From: Bacteroidales bacterium
GTDB lineage: Bacteria > Bacteroidota > Bacteroidia > Bacteroidales > UBA7960
Direction: 5' to 3'
Assembly (NCBI GenBank): GCA_003451785.1
Contig: DMJL01000015.1
Coordinates: 1 to 25,267 of the forward strand
DNA: 25,267 bases
Both the position numbers and the translations under genes were made by a program. The notes beneath the pieces are model-generated. The model did not search any database, was not told the origin of the DNA, and saw nothing but the letters and a program-made list of their open reading frames with translations. Numbering within the stretch: the first letter of the stretch is position 1; each line of letters starts with the position of its first letter. This document shows, one piece after another, positions 1 through 8,332 of this stretch.

Positions 1-230
1 TCGTCGAGGCTTCGTTGCATCTGCCTGGCCTCCCTTTCAATATCGCCAGAGTATCTGTTTATTTCGGTATTAATCTCCCGTTGTACTTTCTTGACTTCAT
101 TGACCCCTTTGGCGATCATACGCGCTATTTCGGGAATTTTACTTGGCCCAAAAACCACAATTGCCAACAAAAAAATAATTAGCAGTTCGCCACCGCTAAT
201 TCCAAACAAGAGTATAAAACCGTTTAGCAT
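1..230 (-). CDS. TatA/TatB-like twin-arginine translocase subunit, N-terminal part (runs off window)
   Basis: The reverse strand from 230 reads MLNGFILLFGISGGELLIIF and stays open to the window edge, so only the first 76 residues are visible. There is one hydrophobic segment (about residues 3-26), then the hinge FGPSKIPE and a long charged amphipathic helix rich in K, R, E and Q. This is the TatA/TatB/TatE (MttA/Hcf106) plan: a membrane anchor and a helix that helps form the pore for folded twin-arginine substrates. Conserved F-G-P-x-K-(I/L)-P is present. I cannot say whether it is TatA or TatB because the C-terminal length, which separates them, lies outside the window. A TAAATTTG box at 249-256 may be its promoter. 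Confidence 0.85.
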   Translation of the reverse strand, partial: MLNGFILLFGISGGELLIIFLLAIVVFGPSKIPEIARMIAKGVNEVKKVQREINTEINRYSGDIEREARQMQRSLD

Positions 231-918
231 CTCAAATTATTTACTAAGCAAATTTAATGGATTCTATTAACAAAACGACTTCTACCGAAAACGAACTTGC
301 CTTTAAGCAAAGTAATATTTATTTGAGACTTTGAACTACGCCTCCTGAAACTCCAATATTGGTATCTGAATAAAATTCATTAAAATTTCATTACCGATTG
401 GCAAGATGCTAAGGCAGAAACCAAAATCCATTTTTACAAGCTAATGTAGATGTTAAGCATCAACATATTTGTTTTTTATTAATTATTTGTAAATGTTTTT
501 TATGAAGAACATTTTAATGCAAAAAAATTAATGAAATATGCCATAAGATTTTTATGCATATTTATGTTAATTTCGTTTTAAAAATGTTTTATATCAGACT
601 TTGAGATTAAGAATTAATTTATAAATTTGAACCATTACTAAGATGGTATTAATTAAATGCTTGTTGCAATGTGTTGATAATTCATATTTTATATTTGAAA
701 AACACAAAATTCAACGCAATTTTATTAGCAAAGATTGCATTTAATATTTTGATTTAGTAGAATTTACAGAAAATAAACTTTTGACCACATATTGACGAAA
801 AATATGATTTGTGAGCCAACCACTTGTAACTTGTAACTCGTACCATTTACCGTCCAGCGGCAGAACTGGAAACGATTTATCCAAGAATCAGCATACCCTT
901 AGTTTTAATTAATGTGCT
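231..918. other. AT-rich intergenic gap without a recognisable gene
   Basis: I see no coding frame of useful length on either strand; stops are dense between 440 and 800. Plus-strand boxes TAAATTTG (622-629, with a TTTG 18 bases upstream) and TATATTTG (690-697, no good upstream TTG) could start transcription toward the NagB-like gene. The leader would then be about 250-320 nt, and in this composition both may be chance matches. No tRNA, terminator or long repeat was seen. Confidence 0.5.
249..256 (-). promoter_or_regulatory. Possible -7 box (TAAATTTG) of the Tat gene
   Basis: The minus strand reads TAAATTTG, a full match to the Bacteroidota TAnnTTTG element, 18 bases upstream of the ATG at 230. 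No well-spaced TTG is visible upstream, and such boxes occur by chance in DNA this AT-rich, so support is only moderate. Confidence 0.35.
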
Positions 919-948
919 TTGAAAAAGATCAAACCAAAAAATTTTAAA

Positions 949-3327
949 ATGATGAAACCTAACAACATCGCAGTGCTTGACACAAGCAACAATTTATTTT
1001 ACTCAAATGTTGAGAAAATTTTTCAATCAAATTCCAACCGAGCGTTGCCAACCACTAAGATACCTTATTTGGTTGTGAATAATTTCCCACAGTTAGGTTT
1101 GCTTACATCATTAAGGTTTTTGGAATGGGCAAGCGAAAATCCTGATGGGGTAATCAGCCTCCCCACCGGTCGTACTCCCGAGTTTTTTATAAAATGGACT
1201 GCCTTCTTGCTCAAAAATTGGGATAAAAATGAAATAAGAAAAGTAAGGGAAAAATTTGGATTAACACTTGCGGCAAAACCCGATTTGTCGGCATTACATT
1301 TCGTTCAGATTGATGAATATTATCCAATACCTTCCCATCAATTGAACAGCTATTTCCATTATGTATCTAATTACTACATCAAAGAGTTTGGACTCGACCC
1401 AAAAAAAGCTCTCCTTATCAATTCCGATGAAATTTTAATGGCTGGAGGAAGGCATTTCTTGGAAGTCTTTCCGAATTACGAAATCGATTTATCGCTTAGA
1501 TACAGGGAATCTCGCTCAAAAACAGAAGAGATTCAGCAAAAATCCATATTTCTCATAGATGAGTGGTGCTGCTCTTATGAACAGGCAATTATTGACAAGG
1601 GAGGAATTGGGTTTTTTCTTGGAGGCATAGGCCCCGATGGGCATATTGCTTTCAATGCACGGGGATCTGACCTTCGCAGCACTACACGACTAACTGCTAC
1701 CAACTATGAAACTCAAGCAGCAGCGGCTGGCGATTTGGGCGGTATCGAAGTCTCTGCCAAGCGGTTGGTCATTACAATAGGCTTAGAATCCAACACCCGA
1801 AATCCGAATGCTACCGCTATAGTTATCGCAGCGGGCGACACTAAGGCTAAAATCGTAAAAGATTCATTGGAATCACCCATTTCAATTCTATACCCTGCCA
1901 GTGTGCTCCAAAAATTGCCAAACGCCAGGTTTTACCTTACGGCCGGTGCTGCATCGAAACTCACCGACAGCGTGGATAGATATTTCTTGAATAACAGTTG
2001 GACGCACGAAAAAACAGAAAAAGCAGTTATTAATCTTTGTAAAAAAGTTGAAAAGTATGGCCACAACCTCACATTAGAAGATTTTGAAAACGATCGCCAT
2101 GCGAAACTCATACCCGGCAAGGAAAACCCTGAAAAGATTGTTCAATCTGTTGTAGAAAGCATTGCCAACAAAATGCATAGAGGTATAAAAAAGGAAGAAA
2201 ATCAGGTTTTTTTGCATACCGGACCACATCATGACGATATTACCATTGGTCTTCTGCCATTCATCGGAAACCATGTGAGGGTTCCATCAAATACATTCAA
2301 TTTTGCAGTTCTCACCTCGGGGTTCACTGCCGTAACCAATAAGTTTGTTATCGACCTTTTGGAGGAAACCAAAGCACTTATTGCTAAGGGCCAAATTCAA
2401 ATGCTTAACTATCCAGATTTTTTCACCTACGGGTACAAATTAAAAATGGATAAGGATGTAAACCATTATCTCAACCAGATTGCATCTAAGCAAATTTCTA
2501 AGCAAAGGAGGGGAATTTGCCACAGATTGGTTCGCTCCTTGGTAATCATATACGGAGTTGATAGTGTTGCAAAACTCATAGAAACCATTGACAATGTATT
2601 AACTCGACTGAAAAACAGCTATGATGGCGAAAAAAACCCAGCAGACATTCAAACGCTCAAGGGTATGCTAAGGGAATTTGAAGAGGAGTTGGTATGGGCG
2701 CACTATGGTGTACAAGTTAAAGATGTGAAGCATTTAAGGTTGGGGTTCTTTCAAGGCGATATGTTTACAGAACAACCTGAAGAAGAACGAGATGTGATTC
2801 CTATACTGAATTTGCTAAGAGAAATAAAACCAACAGTGATTAGCCTCATTTTCGACCCCGAGGGAATGGGTCATGATATACATTACAAAGTATTGCAAGC
2901 CATAGCTGCTGCTCTAAGACTCTGGAAGGACGAAGCCGACCTCAGTAATTTGAGAATTTGGGGCTACAGAAATGTATATATCAGATTTAATCCAGAGGAA
3001 AGCAACATTATTTTTCCGGTTTCTCTCAATGGGATGGCGGCAATGGATAGTGCTTTTACCAATTGCTATTCCAGCCAAGCTGCCGCATCCTTCCCAAGTC
3101 ATGAGCACAATGGCAAATTGAGCGAATTGTCGCAAAAAATATGGGTAGAGCAATTTGATGATATTAGATTGCTTTTGGGTAAGGATTACTTTTATATGAA
3201 CTCGCATCCAAAAATCAGAGCAACTCATGGTCTTATTTATCTACGCGAGATGAAATTAGATGAGTTTCTAAATTGTGCTAAGGAGTTGAAAGAGAATACC
3301 GAATGGTATGCTTTGCAACAAGAATAG
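949..3327 (+). CDS. NagB-like sugar-phosphate isomerase/deaminase fused to a PIG-L-type deacetylase
   Basis: This is a two-domain protein of 792 residues from the ATG at 949; the frame is open to a TTG at 919. The N-terminal half resembles glucosamine-6-phosphate deaminase: LPTGRTP (sugar-phosphate loop), IDEY near residue 122, and GGIGPDGHIAFN near 226-236 with the catalytic Asp230-Gly-His232. The position of E. coli NagB Glu148, third member of its Asp-His-Glu relay, is alanine here (FNARGS). The C-terminal half has GPHHDD (about 425-430), like the zinc-binding HPDD motif of PIG-L/LmbE deacetylases, and DPEGMGHDIHY (about 636-646), supplying further His. The fusion fits amino-sugar turnover, for example N-deacetylation plus deamination, but the substrate is unknown. 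It stands alone on the plus strand. I do not assign the nagB symbol because of the missing Glu. Confidence 0.85.
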   Translation: MMKPNNIAVLDTSNNLFYSNVEKIFQSNSNRALPTTKIPYLVVNNFPQLGLLTSLRFLEWASENPDGVISLPTGRTPEFFIKWTAFLLKNWDKNEIRKVREKFGLTLAAKPDLSALHFVQIDEYYPIPSHQLNSYFHYVSNYYIKEFGLDPKKALLINSDEILMAGGRHFLEVFPNYEIDLSLRYRESRSKTEEIQQKSIFLIDEWCCSYEQAIIDKGGIGFFLGGIGPDGHIAFNARGSDLRSTTRLTATNYETQAAAAGDLGGIEVSAKRLVITIGLESNTRNPNATAIVIAAGDTKAKIVKDSLESPISILYPASVLQKLPNARFYLTAGAASKLTDSVDRYFLNNSWTHEKTEKAVINLCKKVEKYGHNLTLEDFENDRHAKLIPGKENPEKIVQSVVESIANKMHRGIKKEENQVFLHTGPHHDDITIGLLPFIGNHVRVPSNTFNFAVLTSGFTAVTNKFVIDLLEETKALIAKGQIQMLNYPDFFTYGYKLKMDKDVNHYLNQIASKQISKQRRGICHRLVRSLVIIYGVDSVAKLIETIDNVLTRLKNSYDGEKNPADIQTLKGMLREFEEELVWAHYGVQVKDVKHLRLGFFQGDMFTEQPEEERDVIPILNLLREIKPTVISLIFDPEGMGHDIHYKVLQAIAAALRLWKDEADLSNLRIWGYRNVYIRFNPEESNIIFPVSLNGMAAMDSAFTNCYSSQAAASFPSHEHNGKLSELSQKIWVEQFDDIRLLLGKDYFYMNSHPKIRATHGLIYLREMKLDEFLNCAKELKENTEWYALQQE

Positions 3328-3380
3328 AAAAACCTTTGTGCTGGTAAAAAATTAGGTACCTTAGTAATTATCAAAAAAAT

Positions 3381-3410
3381 CGCCTTCAAGTTTACAAAAA
3401 CATGAAGGCG
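3381..3410. terminator. Hairpin CGCCTTCA/TGAAGGCG
   Basis: There is a perfect 8-bp inverted repeat (3381-3388 and 3403-3410) with a 14-base A-rich loop. On the minus strand the stem is followed by ATTTTTTTG, a fair intrinsic terminator for leftward transcripts. On the plus strand it has no T tract, but lies 53 bases after the NagB-like stop. Its right arm contains the ATG of the small ORF at 3402, so it could instead affect that start. Confidence 0.45.
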
Positions 3411-3566
3411 GTTCGTATTTATAGAGCGATTATAGCCCGCAGTGAGATTTTTCATCCCCGTGAACAAACAACAATGTTGGCACTAATTAACAGACAAAAC
3501 CTTTTACGGGTTTTTCAAAAAGCAGTAGGAGAAAAGGATGACCCATATCGGGTAAAACAGTTGTAA
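3402..3566 (+). CDS. Possible small protein, 54 residues, unknown
   Basis: An ATG at 3402 opens 54 codons ending in TAA: it begins MKAVRIYRAIIARSEIF and ends DDPYRVKQL. The product would be basic, without a signal peptide or membrane segment, and with a likely amphipathic helix around ALINRQNLLRVFQKAV. I recognise no family. In its favour are the ordinary codon use and the fact that it fills much of the gap between two convergent genes. Against it are the short length, the absence of a clear promoter box, and an ATG buried in the right arm of a hairpin. It may be a chance frame. Confidence 0.3.
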   Translation: MKAVRIYRAIIARSEIFHPREQTTMLALINRQNLLRVFQKAVGEKDDPYRVKQL

Positions 3567-3607
3567 TAACACAGTAACCCGCTAAGAATTCTTAAAGTCA
3601 AAATGCA

Positions 3608-3641
3608 AAAAGCCGCTCCTCGACAAAGAAGAGCGGCTTTT
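3608..3641. terminator. Bidirectional intrinsic terminator between the NagB-like gene and secDF
   Basis: Perfect 11-bp stem AAAAGCCGCTC (3608-3618) and GAGCGGCTTTT (3631-3641) with a 12-base loop. A runs on the left and T runs on the right make it work in both directions. It lies 21 bases past the secDF stop, the expected place for its terminator. Confidence 0.85.
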
Positions 3642-3662
3642 ATAATTTAAAAAGTGGTATTG

Positions 3663-6600
3663 CTACTGCTTTTTCTTGCGCATAATAAGGTCATAAGCTA
3701 CTGGAGCTGCATTGAAAAGTGACGAATAAGTTCCTACGGTAATACCTACCATTAGAGCGAATGCGAAACCACGAATAACTTCACCGCCGAATATGAAGAT
3801 AATCAGAAGCACTAAAATAGTTGTCAACGATGTGTTGAAAGTTCTAGATAGCGTGGCATTTAATGCATCGTTTACATTGGTTTTCAGATCTCGTTTTGGG
3901 AAAAGATTAATATTTTCCCTGATCCTATCAAAAATTACCACAGTATCGTTGATAGAATAACCAATAATGGTAAGAATTGCAGCGATAAAGGTTTGGTCTA
4001 AGTCCATATTCCACGGAGCCAAACCTGGCAATAAGGAGTAGAGCGACATTACAATTAGGGTATCGTGAAACAGCGATGAAAGTCCACCCACACCAAATTG
4101 CCATTTTTTGAAACGAATAGCTACATAGGCAAAAATGATTATCAGGGCAATAACTACTGCTATCACAGCATTGATTTTGATGTCTCGCGCAACGGTTGGA
4201 CCCACTTTTTGAGAACTCATGCGACCCAAAACCTTAGCTTCATCGTCGCTGGTAAATTCTTCAAAAGTGATTGGGGTAGCGAAAAACGGTTGCACACCAT
4301 CGAACAATCGCCTTTCTGCAGTTGAGTCGGCTGCTGGATTTAAGTCGTCTATAAGATAACTTGTGGTAACCCTCACCTGGCTGAGAGGACCAAAAGTTTT
4401 TACCTCAGGTGCTTCACCAAATTGGTCTTCCAGAACATCTCTTAACTCCAAAGTATTCACATCCTGATCGAAACGAACAACATAGCTGCGACCGCCGCTA
4501 AAATCTATACCCATATTGAAGCCACGAATCACCAACGATCCCAGACCTACAATAAGTACAACTGCAGAAATTATATAAAACTTCTTTCTTACCCCAATAA
4601 AGTCAAAACTCGTATTTGCGAGAAAACCCCTTGTAATTCTCCTATCAAAACTAATCTTGGAGTTTTTATCCAACCAGAATTGAAATACAATCCTTGTAAG
4701 AAATACACCTGTGAACAATGATGTGAGGATACCAATAATAAGAGTGGTTGCAAAACCTTGCACCGGACCAGAACCAAACACATTGAGCACAATACCTGTA
4801 AGCAGCGTGGTAACATTGCCGTCAATAATAGCCGAATAGGCATTTTTGTAACCATCAGCTATTGCAAGTTTTTGTCCCTTCCCAGCTTTTAATTCTTCAA
4901 GTACCCTCTCATAGATAATAACATTGGCATCTACAGCCATACCAATAGTAAGTACAATACCTGCTATTCCAGGAAGTGTGAGTGTTGCACCCAGAGATGC
5001 CAATACCCCCATTATAAAGAAAACATTGGTAAGCAATGCGATATTAGCAACTAAGCCGGCGCGGTTATAATAGAAGAGCATATAAAGCAGCACCAGAACA
5101 AAAGCGGCTACAAAACTTACAAGACCGCTTTGGACTGCTTCTCTACCCAGAGAAGGACCTACAATGGCTTCTTCCACAATACGAACAGGGGCAGGCATGG
5201 AGCCGGCTTCCAAAATATTCGCAAGGTCTTGGGCTTCGGTAATGGTAAATTGCCCTGTGATTTGCGAACGACCACCGGGTATTTCGGTTTGTACAATTGG
5301 GAACGAATAAACATAACCATCTAACACAATTGCGATAGCACGCCCAATATTATCTGCGGTAAGCCTTCGCCATGTGCGCGCACCTTCGCTATTCATAGCC
5401 ATATCAATAACCACTTCTCCAGTGGGACTATAATCCTGCCTTGCGTCAACAACTACTTCACCGGTAAGTGGTGCGCCACCCTCGCGGGCAGTTTGGCGAA
5501 TTGCAATCAACTCGTGCAAATTTTCTTGACCACGGACAGGCTTAATATTCCACATCAACCTTAAGTTTCTAGGAAGCAATCCTTGCCTGTATGCTTCTGC
5601 CAACAAGTGATTGACCCTAGCAGTATCTTTTATTGCAGAATATCCTACTACTGGGCCGGCACCAGGTGCCATTTGACCTGCTTGATCTTGTACAAATGCA
5701 GGGGTTAGAAATGCAAATAATGGATTATCTCTGGCAATGTCTTGATCGGCTTGGTCAGCAACTACTGCTGTATCTCCGGCCAACAAGTCAACCAATTCCT
5801 GATCTTGGGCGGGCTGTTGCTCTTCGGCGGGTGCCACCACTTCTGCAAGCGTGTCGGTAGTAGCTACAGCATCAACATTGGCCTGCCTAAATCTTTCGTT
5901 AATATCAATGAAATACTGAAAAACTTCGGAATACTCGAATGTTTCCCAGAACTCTAGCCTTGCAGTACCCTGAAGCAATCTTCTTACTCTCTCTGGTTCT
6001 TTAATACCGGGTAGTTCCACAAGAATTCTACCAGTAGCAGGAAGCATTTGAATGTTGGGTTGTGCAACACCAAAGCGGTCAATACGAGTACGAAGAATTT
6101 GAAACGACCTATCTATTGCTGTATTTACCTCAGTGCGTAAAATAGCGAGTACCTCTTCGTTGGTTGAGTTTACATTGATGCGATCTCTAAGTTTCACAGT
6201 GCTGAAAATAGCTGCAAGGCGGGCATTAGGATCTACTTGTGCAAACGATTCACCAAAAAGGGTTAAATAATCTTCGCGCCTTACTCTTTGTTCTTGGGCC
6301 GCAAGTGCCAAAGCTTCATTGAAGGTGGGATCGGCACTAAACTCCGATAATACTCTAAGAACATCCTGAACGGATACTTCCAAAGTAACATTCATACCAC
6401 CTTTGAGGTCGAGGCCTAAGTTTAGCTCCCTTTCTTTTACCTGCTGGAAAGTAAAACTTGCAATGCCCAAGTTATACACCGGAAGATTCATCATCGAATC
6501 AAGATAAAACCTTTCTCTATCTTTGGTGATTGAGTCGAGAAAAAAACCTTCCATAATTTCGTTACCCTGAGCCATAGTCTGGGCGAGATTTACATACTTC

Positions 6601-6725
6601 TCGCTTTGTGCATACCTTCTGGCGTCGCTCTCTACCCTACGGGCAATAAAAGTAAACGACAGTTGATACAGACTCACCACCGCTAAGGCTATGGCAAAAA
6701 ACCTTATCAAACCTTTATTTTGCAT
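3663..6725 (-). CDS. secDF: Protein translocase subunit SecDF (fused SecD-SecF)
   Basis: This membrane protein uses the proton motive force to help SecYEG pull exported proteins through the inner membrane. It has 1020 residues from the ATG at 6725 (MQNKGLIRFF). The frame is open to 6773, but the promoter box at 6760-6767 lies inside that extension, so the downstream ATG is chosen. Order: TM1 (about 6-26), periplasmic P1 domain with LGLDLKGG (103-110) and VELPGIKEPERV (about 236), the SecD TM bundle from about 535 with the conserved Asp599 in AVDANVIIYERV, then SecF from about 705 with MGIDFSGG and IGYSINDTVVIFDRIREN. A Gln/Ala/Asp-rich stretch at about 285-365 sits in the periplasmic part and looks like a low-complexity insertion. 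Fused SecDF is usual in Bacteroidota. Confidence 0.97.
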   Translation of the reverse strand: MQNKGLIRFFAIALAVVSLYQLSFTFIARRVESDARRYAQSEKYVNLAQTMAQGNEIMEGFFLDSITKDRERFYLDSMMNLPVYNLGIASFTFQQVKERELNLGLDLKGGMNVTLEVSVQDVLRVLSEFSADPTFNEALALAAQEQRVRREDYLTLFGESFAQVDPNARLAAIFSTVKLRDRINVNSTNEEVLAILRTEVNTAIDRSFQILRTRIDRFGVAQPNIQMLPATGRILVELPGIKEPERVRRLLQGTARLEFWETFEYSEVFQYFIDINERFRQANVDAVATTDTLAEVVAPAEEQQPAQDQELVDLLAGDTAVVADQADQDIARDNPLFAFLTPAFVQDQAGQMAPGAGPVVGYSAIKDTARVNHLLAEAYRQGLLPRNLRLMWNIKPVRGQENLHELIAIRQTAREGGAPLTGEVVVDARQDYSPTGEVVIDMAMNSEGARTWRRLTADNIGRAIAIVLDGYVYSFPIVQTEIPGGRSQITGQFTITEAQDLANILEAGSMPAPVRIVEEAIVGPSLGREAVQSGLVSFVAAFVLVLLYMLFYYNRAGLVANIALLTNVFFIMGVLASLGATLTLPGIAGIVLTIGMAVDANVIIYERVLEELKAGKGQKLAIADGYKNAYSAIIDGNVTTLLTGIVLNVFGSGPVQGFATTLIIGILTSLFTGVFLTRIVFQFWLDKNSKISFDRRITRGFLANTSFDFIGVRKKFYIISAVVLIVGLGSLVIRGFNMGIDFSGGRSYVVRFDQDVNTLELRDVLEDQFGEAPEVKTFGPLSQVRVTTSYLIDDLNPAADSTAERRLFDGVQPFFATPITFEEFTSDDEAKVLGRMSSQKVGPTVARDIKINAVIAVVIALIIIFAYVAIRFKKWQFGVGGLSSLFHDTLIVMSLYSLLPGLAPWNMDLDQTFIAAILTIIGYSINDTVVIFDRIRENINLFPKRDLKTNVNDALNATLSRTFNTSLTTILVLLIIFIFGGEVIRGFAFALMVGITVGTYSSLFNAAPVAYDLIMRKKKQ

Positions 6726-6759
6726 TTTACAACACTTTAATGGATTTTTTTTGAGGGTG

Positions 6760-6767
6760 CAAATATA
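6760..6767 (-). promoter_or_regulatory. secDF promoter, -7 box TATATTTG
   Basis: The minus strand reads TATATTTG followed by CACC, a full match to TAnnTTTG. A TTG lies 20 bases upstream (in GGGTTGG), the expected -33 spacing. The box is about 34 bases before the ATG at 6725. Two further full matches upstream, TACCTTTG at 6820-6827 and at 6867-6874, may be alternative starts. Confidence 0.7.
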
Positions 6768-6866
6768 GAACAACTAAACCTTAATACCAACCCCATAAAT
6801 GGCTTGAGAAAAAATTTCCCAAAGGTAGTATAGGCAGTGGCAATATTTGCATATTAATTTCAGTTG

Positions 6867-6874
6867 CAAAGGTA
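6867..6874 (-). promoter_or_regulatory. Second upstream secDF promoter candidate, TACCTTTG
   Basis: The minus strand reads TACCTTTGCA, a full TAnnTTTG match. A TTG lies about 22 bases upstream (in ATTGCATT). It would give a leader of about 140 nt. Together with the match at 6820-6827 it suggests tandem promoters, but none is tested. Confidence 0.4.
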
Positions 6875-6942
6875 CATAATTTTATCAATAAAAATGCAAT
6901 GCATTCATAATGTATAAGTTAAATCGGGTTAAATAAACACAA

Positions 6943-6972
6943 AAGAGGAGTCTTGGCAGAAAGACTCCTCTT
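6943..6972 (-). terminator. Intrinsic terminator of the 2-oxoacid oxidoreductase operon
   Basis: Perfect 12-bp stem AAGAGGAGTCTT (6943-6954) and AAGACTCCTCTT (6961-6972) with a 6-base loop. On the minus strand it is followed by TTGTGTTTATTT, and it begins 25 bases past the stop of the last operon gene. Confidence 0.85.
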
Positions 6973-6996
6973 GTAATATGTTTTCTATCCAACTTA

Positions 6997-7548
6997 CTAA
7001 GGCTTATACTCAAAAGAAATAATATTCATTCCTGCAAGAATGGCTTCCTTATTAAGCGATATGAGGTTGTGATAGCGCGTTGGTAATACTTTCTCAAGTC
7101 CCTTTATCACATTATCGAGTTGCAAAATAGGTTTCGCTTTCAAAAACCCTCCAACAACAATCATATTAAAAACTTTTACATTGTTCATTTTTAGGGATTC
7201 ATCGTAAGCACCAATTGAGCAGATAGTGATATCCTTTCGGTTGGGTTTTCTAATCATCCCGTTTCGCTCGTAAATCAAAAGACCACCTGGTTTGACTGCA
7301 TTCTCGAATTTATCCATAGATGGCTGATTTAGAACAATAGCGGTATCGAATTTATTCAAAACCGGCGAGCTGATGGGATTTTGACTAAGGATTGCCGTAC
7401 AATTTGCCGTGCCTCCCCTCATTTCGGGTCCATAAGAAGGCATCCAACTTACTTCGAGTCCTTCCATAATGCCACCATAGCAAATTACCTGTCCCATGGA
7501 TAGCACGCCCTGCCCACCAAATCCTGCTATAATTAATTCTTCTGTCAT
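6997..7548 (-). CDS. 2-oxoacid:ferredoxin oxidoreductase, gamma subunit
   Basis: A 183-residue protein with the POR/KOR gamma-subunit signature: GFGGQGVLSMGQ near the N-terminus (residues 9-20), then WMPSYGPEMRGGTANC (about 36-51), the usual SYG-x-E-x-RGG stretch, and LNQPSMDKF. In this enzyme class the gamma subunit packs against the TPP-binding and alpha subunits and completes the complex that decarboxylates a 2-oxoacid to acyl-CoA while reducing ferredoxin. It is the last gene of a four-gene minus-strand operon, 20 bases after the beta subunit, and is followed by a strong terminator. The sequence alone does not fix whether the substrate is a branched-chain 2-oxoacid or 2-oxoglutarate. Confidence 0.93.
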   Translation of the reverse strand: MTEELIIAGFGGQGVLSMGQVICYGGIMEGLEVSWMPSYGPEMRGGTANCTAILSQNPISSPVLNKFDTAIVLNQPSMDKFENAVKPGGLLIYERNGMIRKPNRKDITICSIGAYDESLKMNNVKVFNMIVVGGFLKAKPILQLDNVIKGLEKVLPTRYHNLISLNKEAILAGMNIISFEYKP

Positions 7549-7568
7549 GTTAATATATGTGTTTAATA

Positions 7569-8330
7569 TTACTCAGGAACTTTAATATCGCCAAGTGGGT
7601 AGAATGGAAACATATTTTCTTCCATCCATTGGTTTGCCTGCACCGGGGTCATTTTCCAACCCGAAGAGCAATTGGATACTATCTCCACAAGGCAAGTTCC
7701 TTTGTTCAATTTTTGGTATTCTAATGCCTTTTTTAAAGCCCGTTTTGCCTTCCTTGCGTTGGCAGGCGTATGTACTGCTTGGCGGGTAACATAGTAGGTT
7801 CCGGGCAAGTGGGCAACGAGTTCGGTCATTTTCAACGGGTTTCCCATGCTCTGTACATCGCGACCACGAGGAGAAGTAGAGCTTTTCATTCCGGGCAAAG
7901 TGGTTGGAGCCATTTGTCCTCCTGTCATACCATAAATTCCGTTGTTGATAAAAACAATAAGGATATTTTCGCCCCTATTGCACGCATGAATCGTTTCGGC
8001 AGTGCCAATAGCTGCTAAATCGCCATCGCCCTGGTAGGTGAATACATACTTTTCGGGGAATACGCGTTTTATACCTGTGGCAACCGCTGGTGCTCGGCCG
8101 TGGGCAGCTTCCGACATATCCACATTAAAATAATAATACGCCAATACAGCACAGCCTACCGGTGCAACACCAATAGTCTGTTCCTGAATGCCCATTTCTT
8201 CGATTACTTCTGCCAAAAGGCGGTGGGCAGTACCATGACCGCAGCCTGGGCAGTAGTGCATAACCCTGTCGGTGAGCACTTCTGATTTCTTATAAACCAG
8301 ATTTTCCGCACATATAATATTTTCAGCCAT
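7569..8330 (-). CDS. 2-oxoacid:ferredoxin oxidoreductase, beta (TPP-binding) subunit
   Basis: A 253-residue thiamine-diphosphate subunit. YCPGCGHGTAHR (about 27-38) is the conserved Cys-x-x-Cys-Gly-His entry of this family. GDGDLAAIGTAE (about 101-112) followed by INNGIYGMTGGQMAPTT is the metal/TPP-binding GDGD...NN motif. It decarboxylates the 2-oxoacid and passes electrons to the ferredoxin subunit. Its ATG is 2 bases after the alpha-subunit stop, so the two are probably translated together in equal amounts. Confidence 0.95.
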   Translation of the reverse strand: MAENIICAENLVYKKSEVLTDRVMHYCPGCGHGTAHRLLAEVIEEMGIQEQTIGVAPVGCAVLAYYYFNVDMSEAAHGRAPAVATGIKRVFPEKYVFTYQGDGDLAAIGTAETIHACNRGENILIVFINNGIYGMTGGQMAPTTLPGMKSSTSPRGRDVQSMGNPLKMTELVAHLPGTYYVTRQAVHTPANARKAKRALKKALEYQKLNKGTCLVEIVSNCSSGWKMTPVQANQWMEENMFPFYPLGDIKVPE

Positions 8331-8332
8331 AA

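Noticed and set aside
622..697. Two TAnnTTTG boxes as promoters of the NagB-like gene
   Set aside because: They are 250-330 bases from the start codon; by composition about one such box is expected by chance in this gap.
3583..3594. 12-base palindrome TAAGAATTCTTA
   Set aside because: Isolated, next to a clear terminator, and short enough to be coincidence.
5742..5957. Plus-strand frames opposite the Gln/Ala-rich part of secDF
   Set aside because: They arise from the low-complexity insertion read on the other strand.
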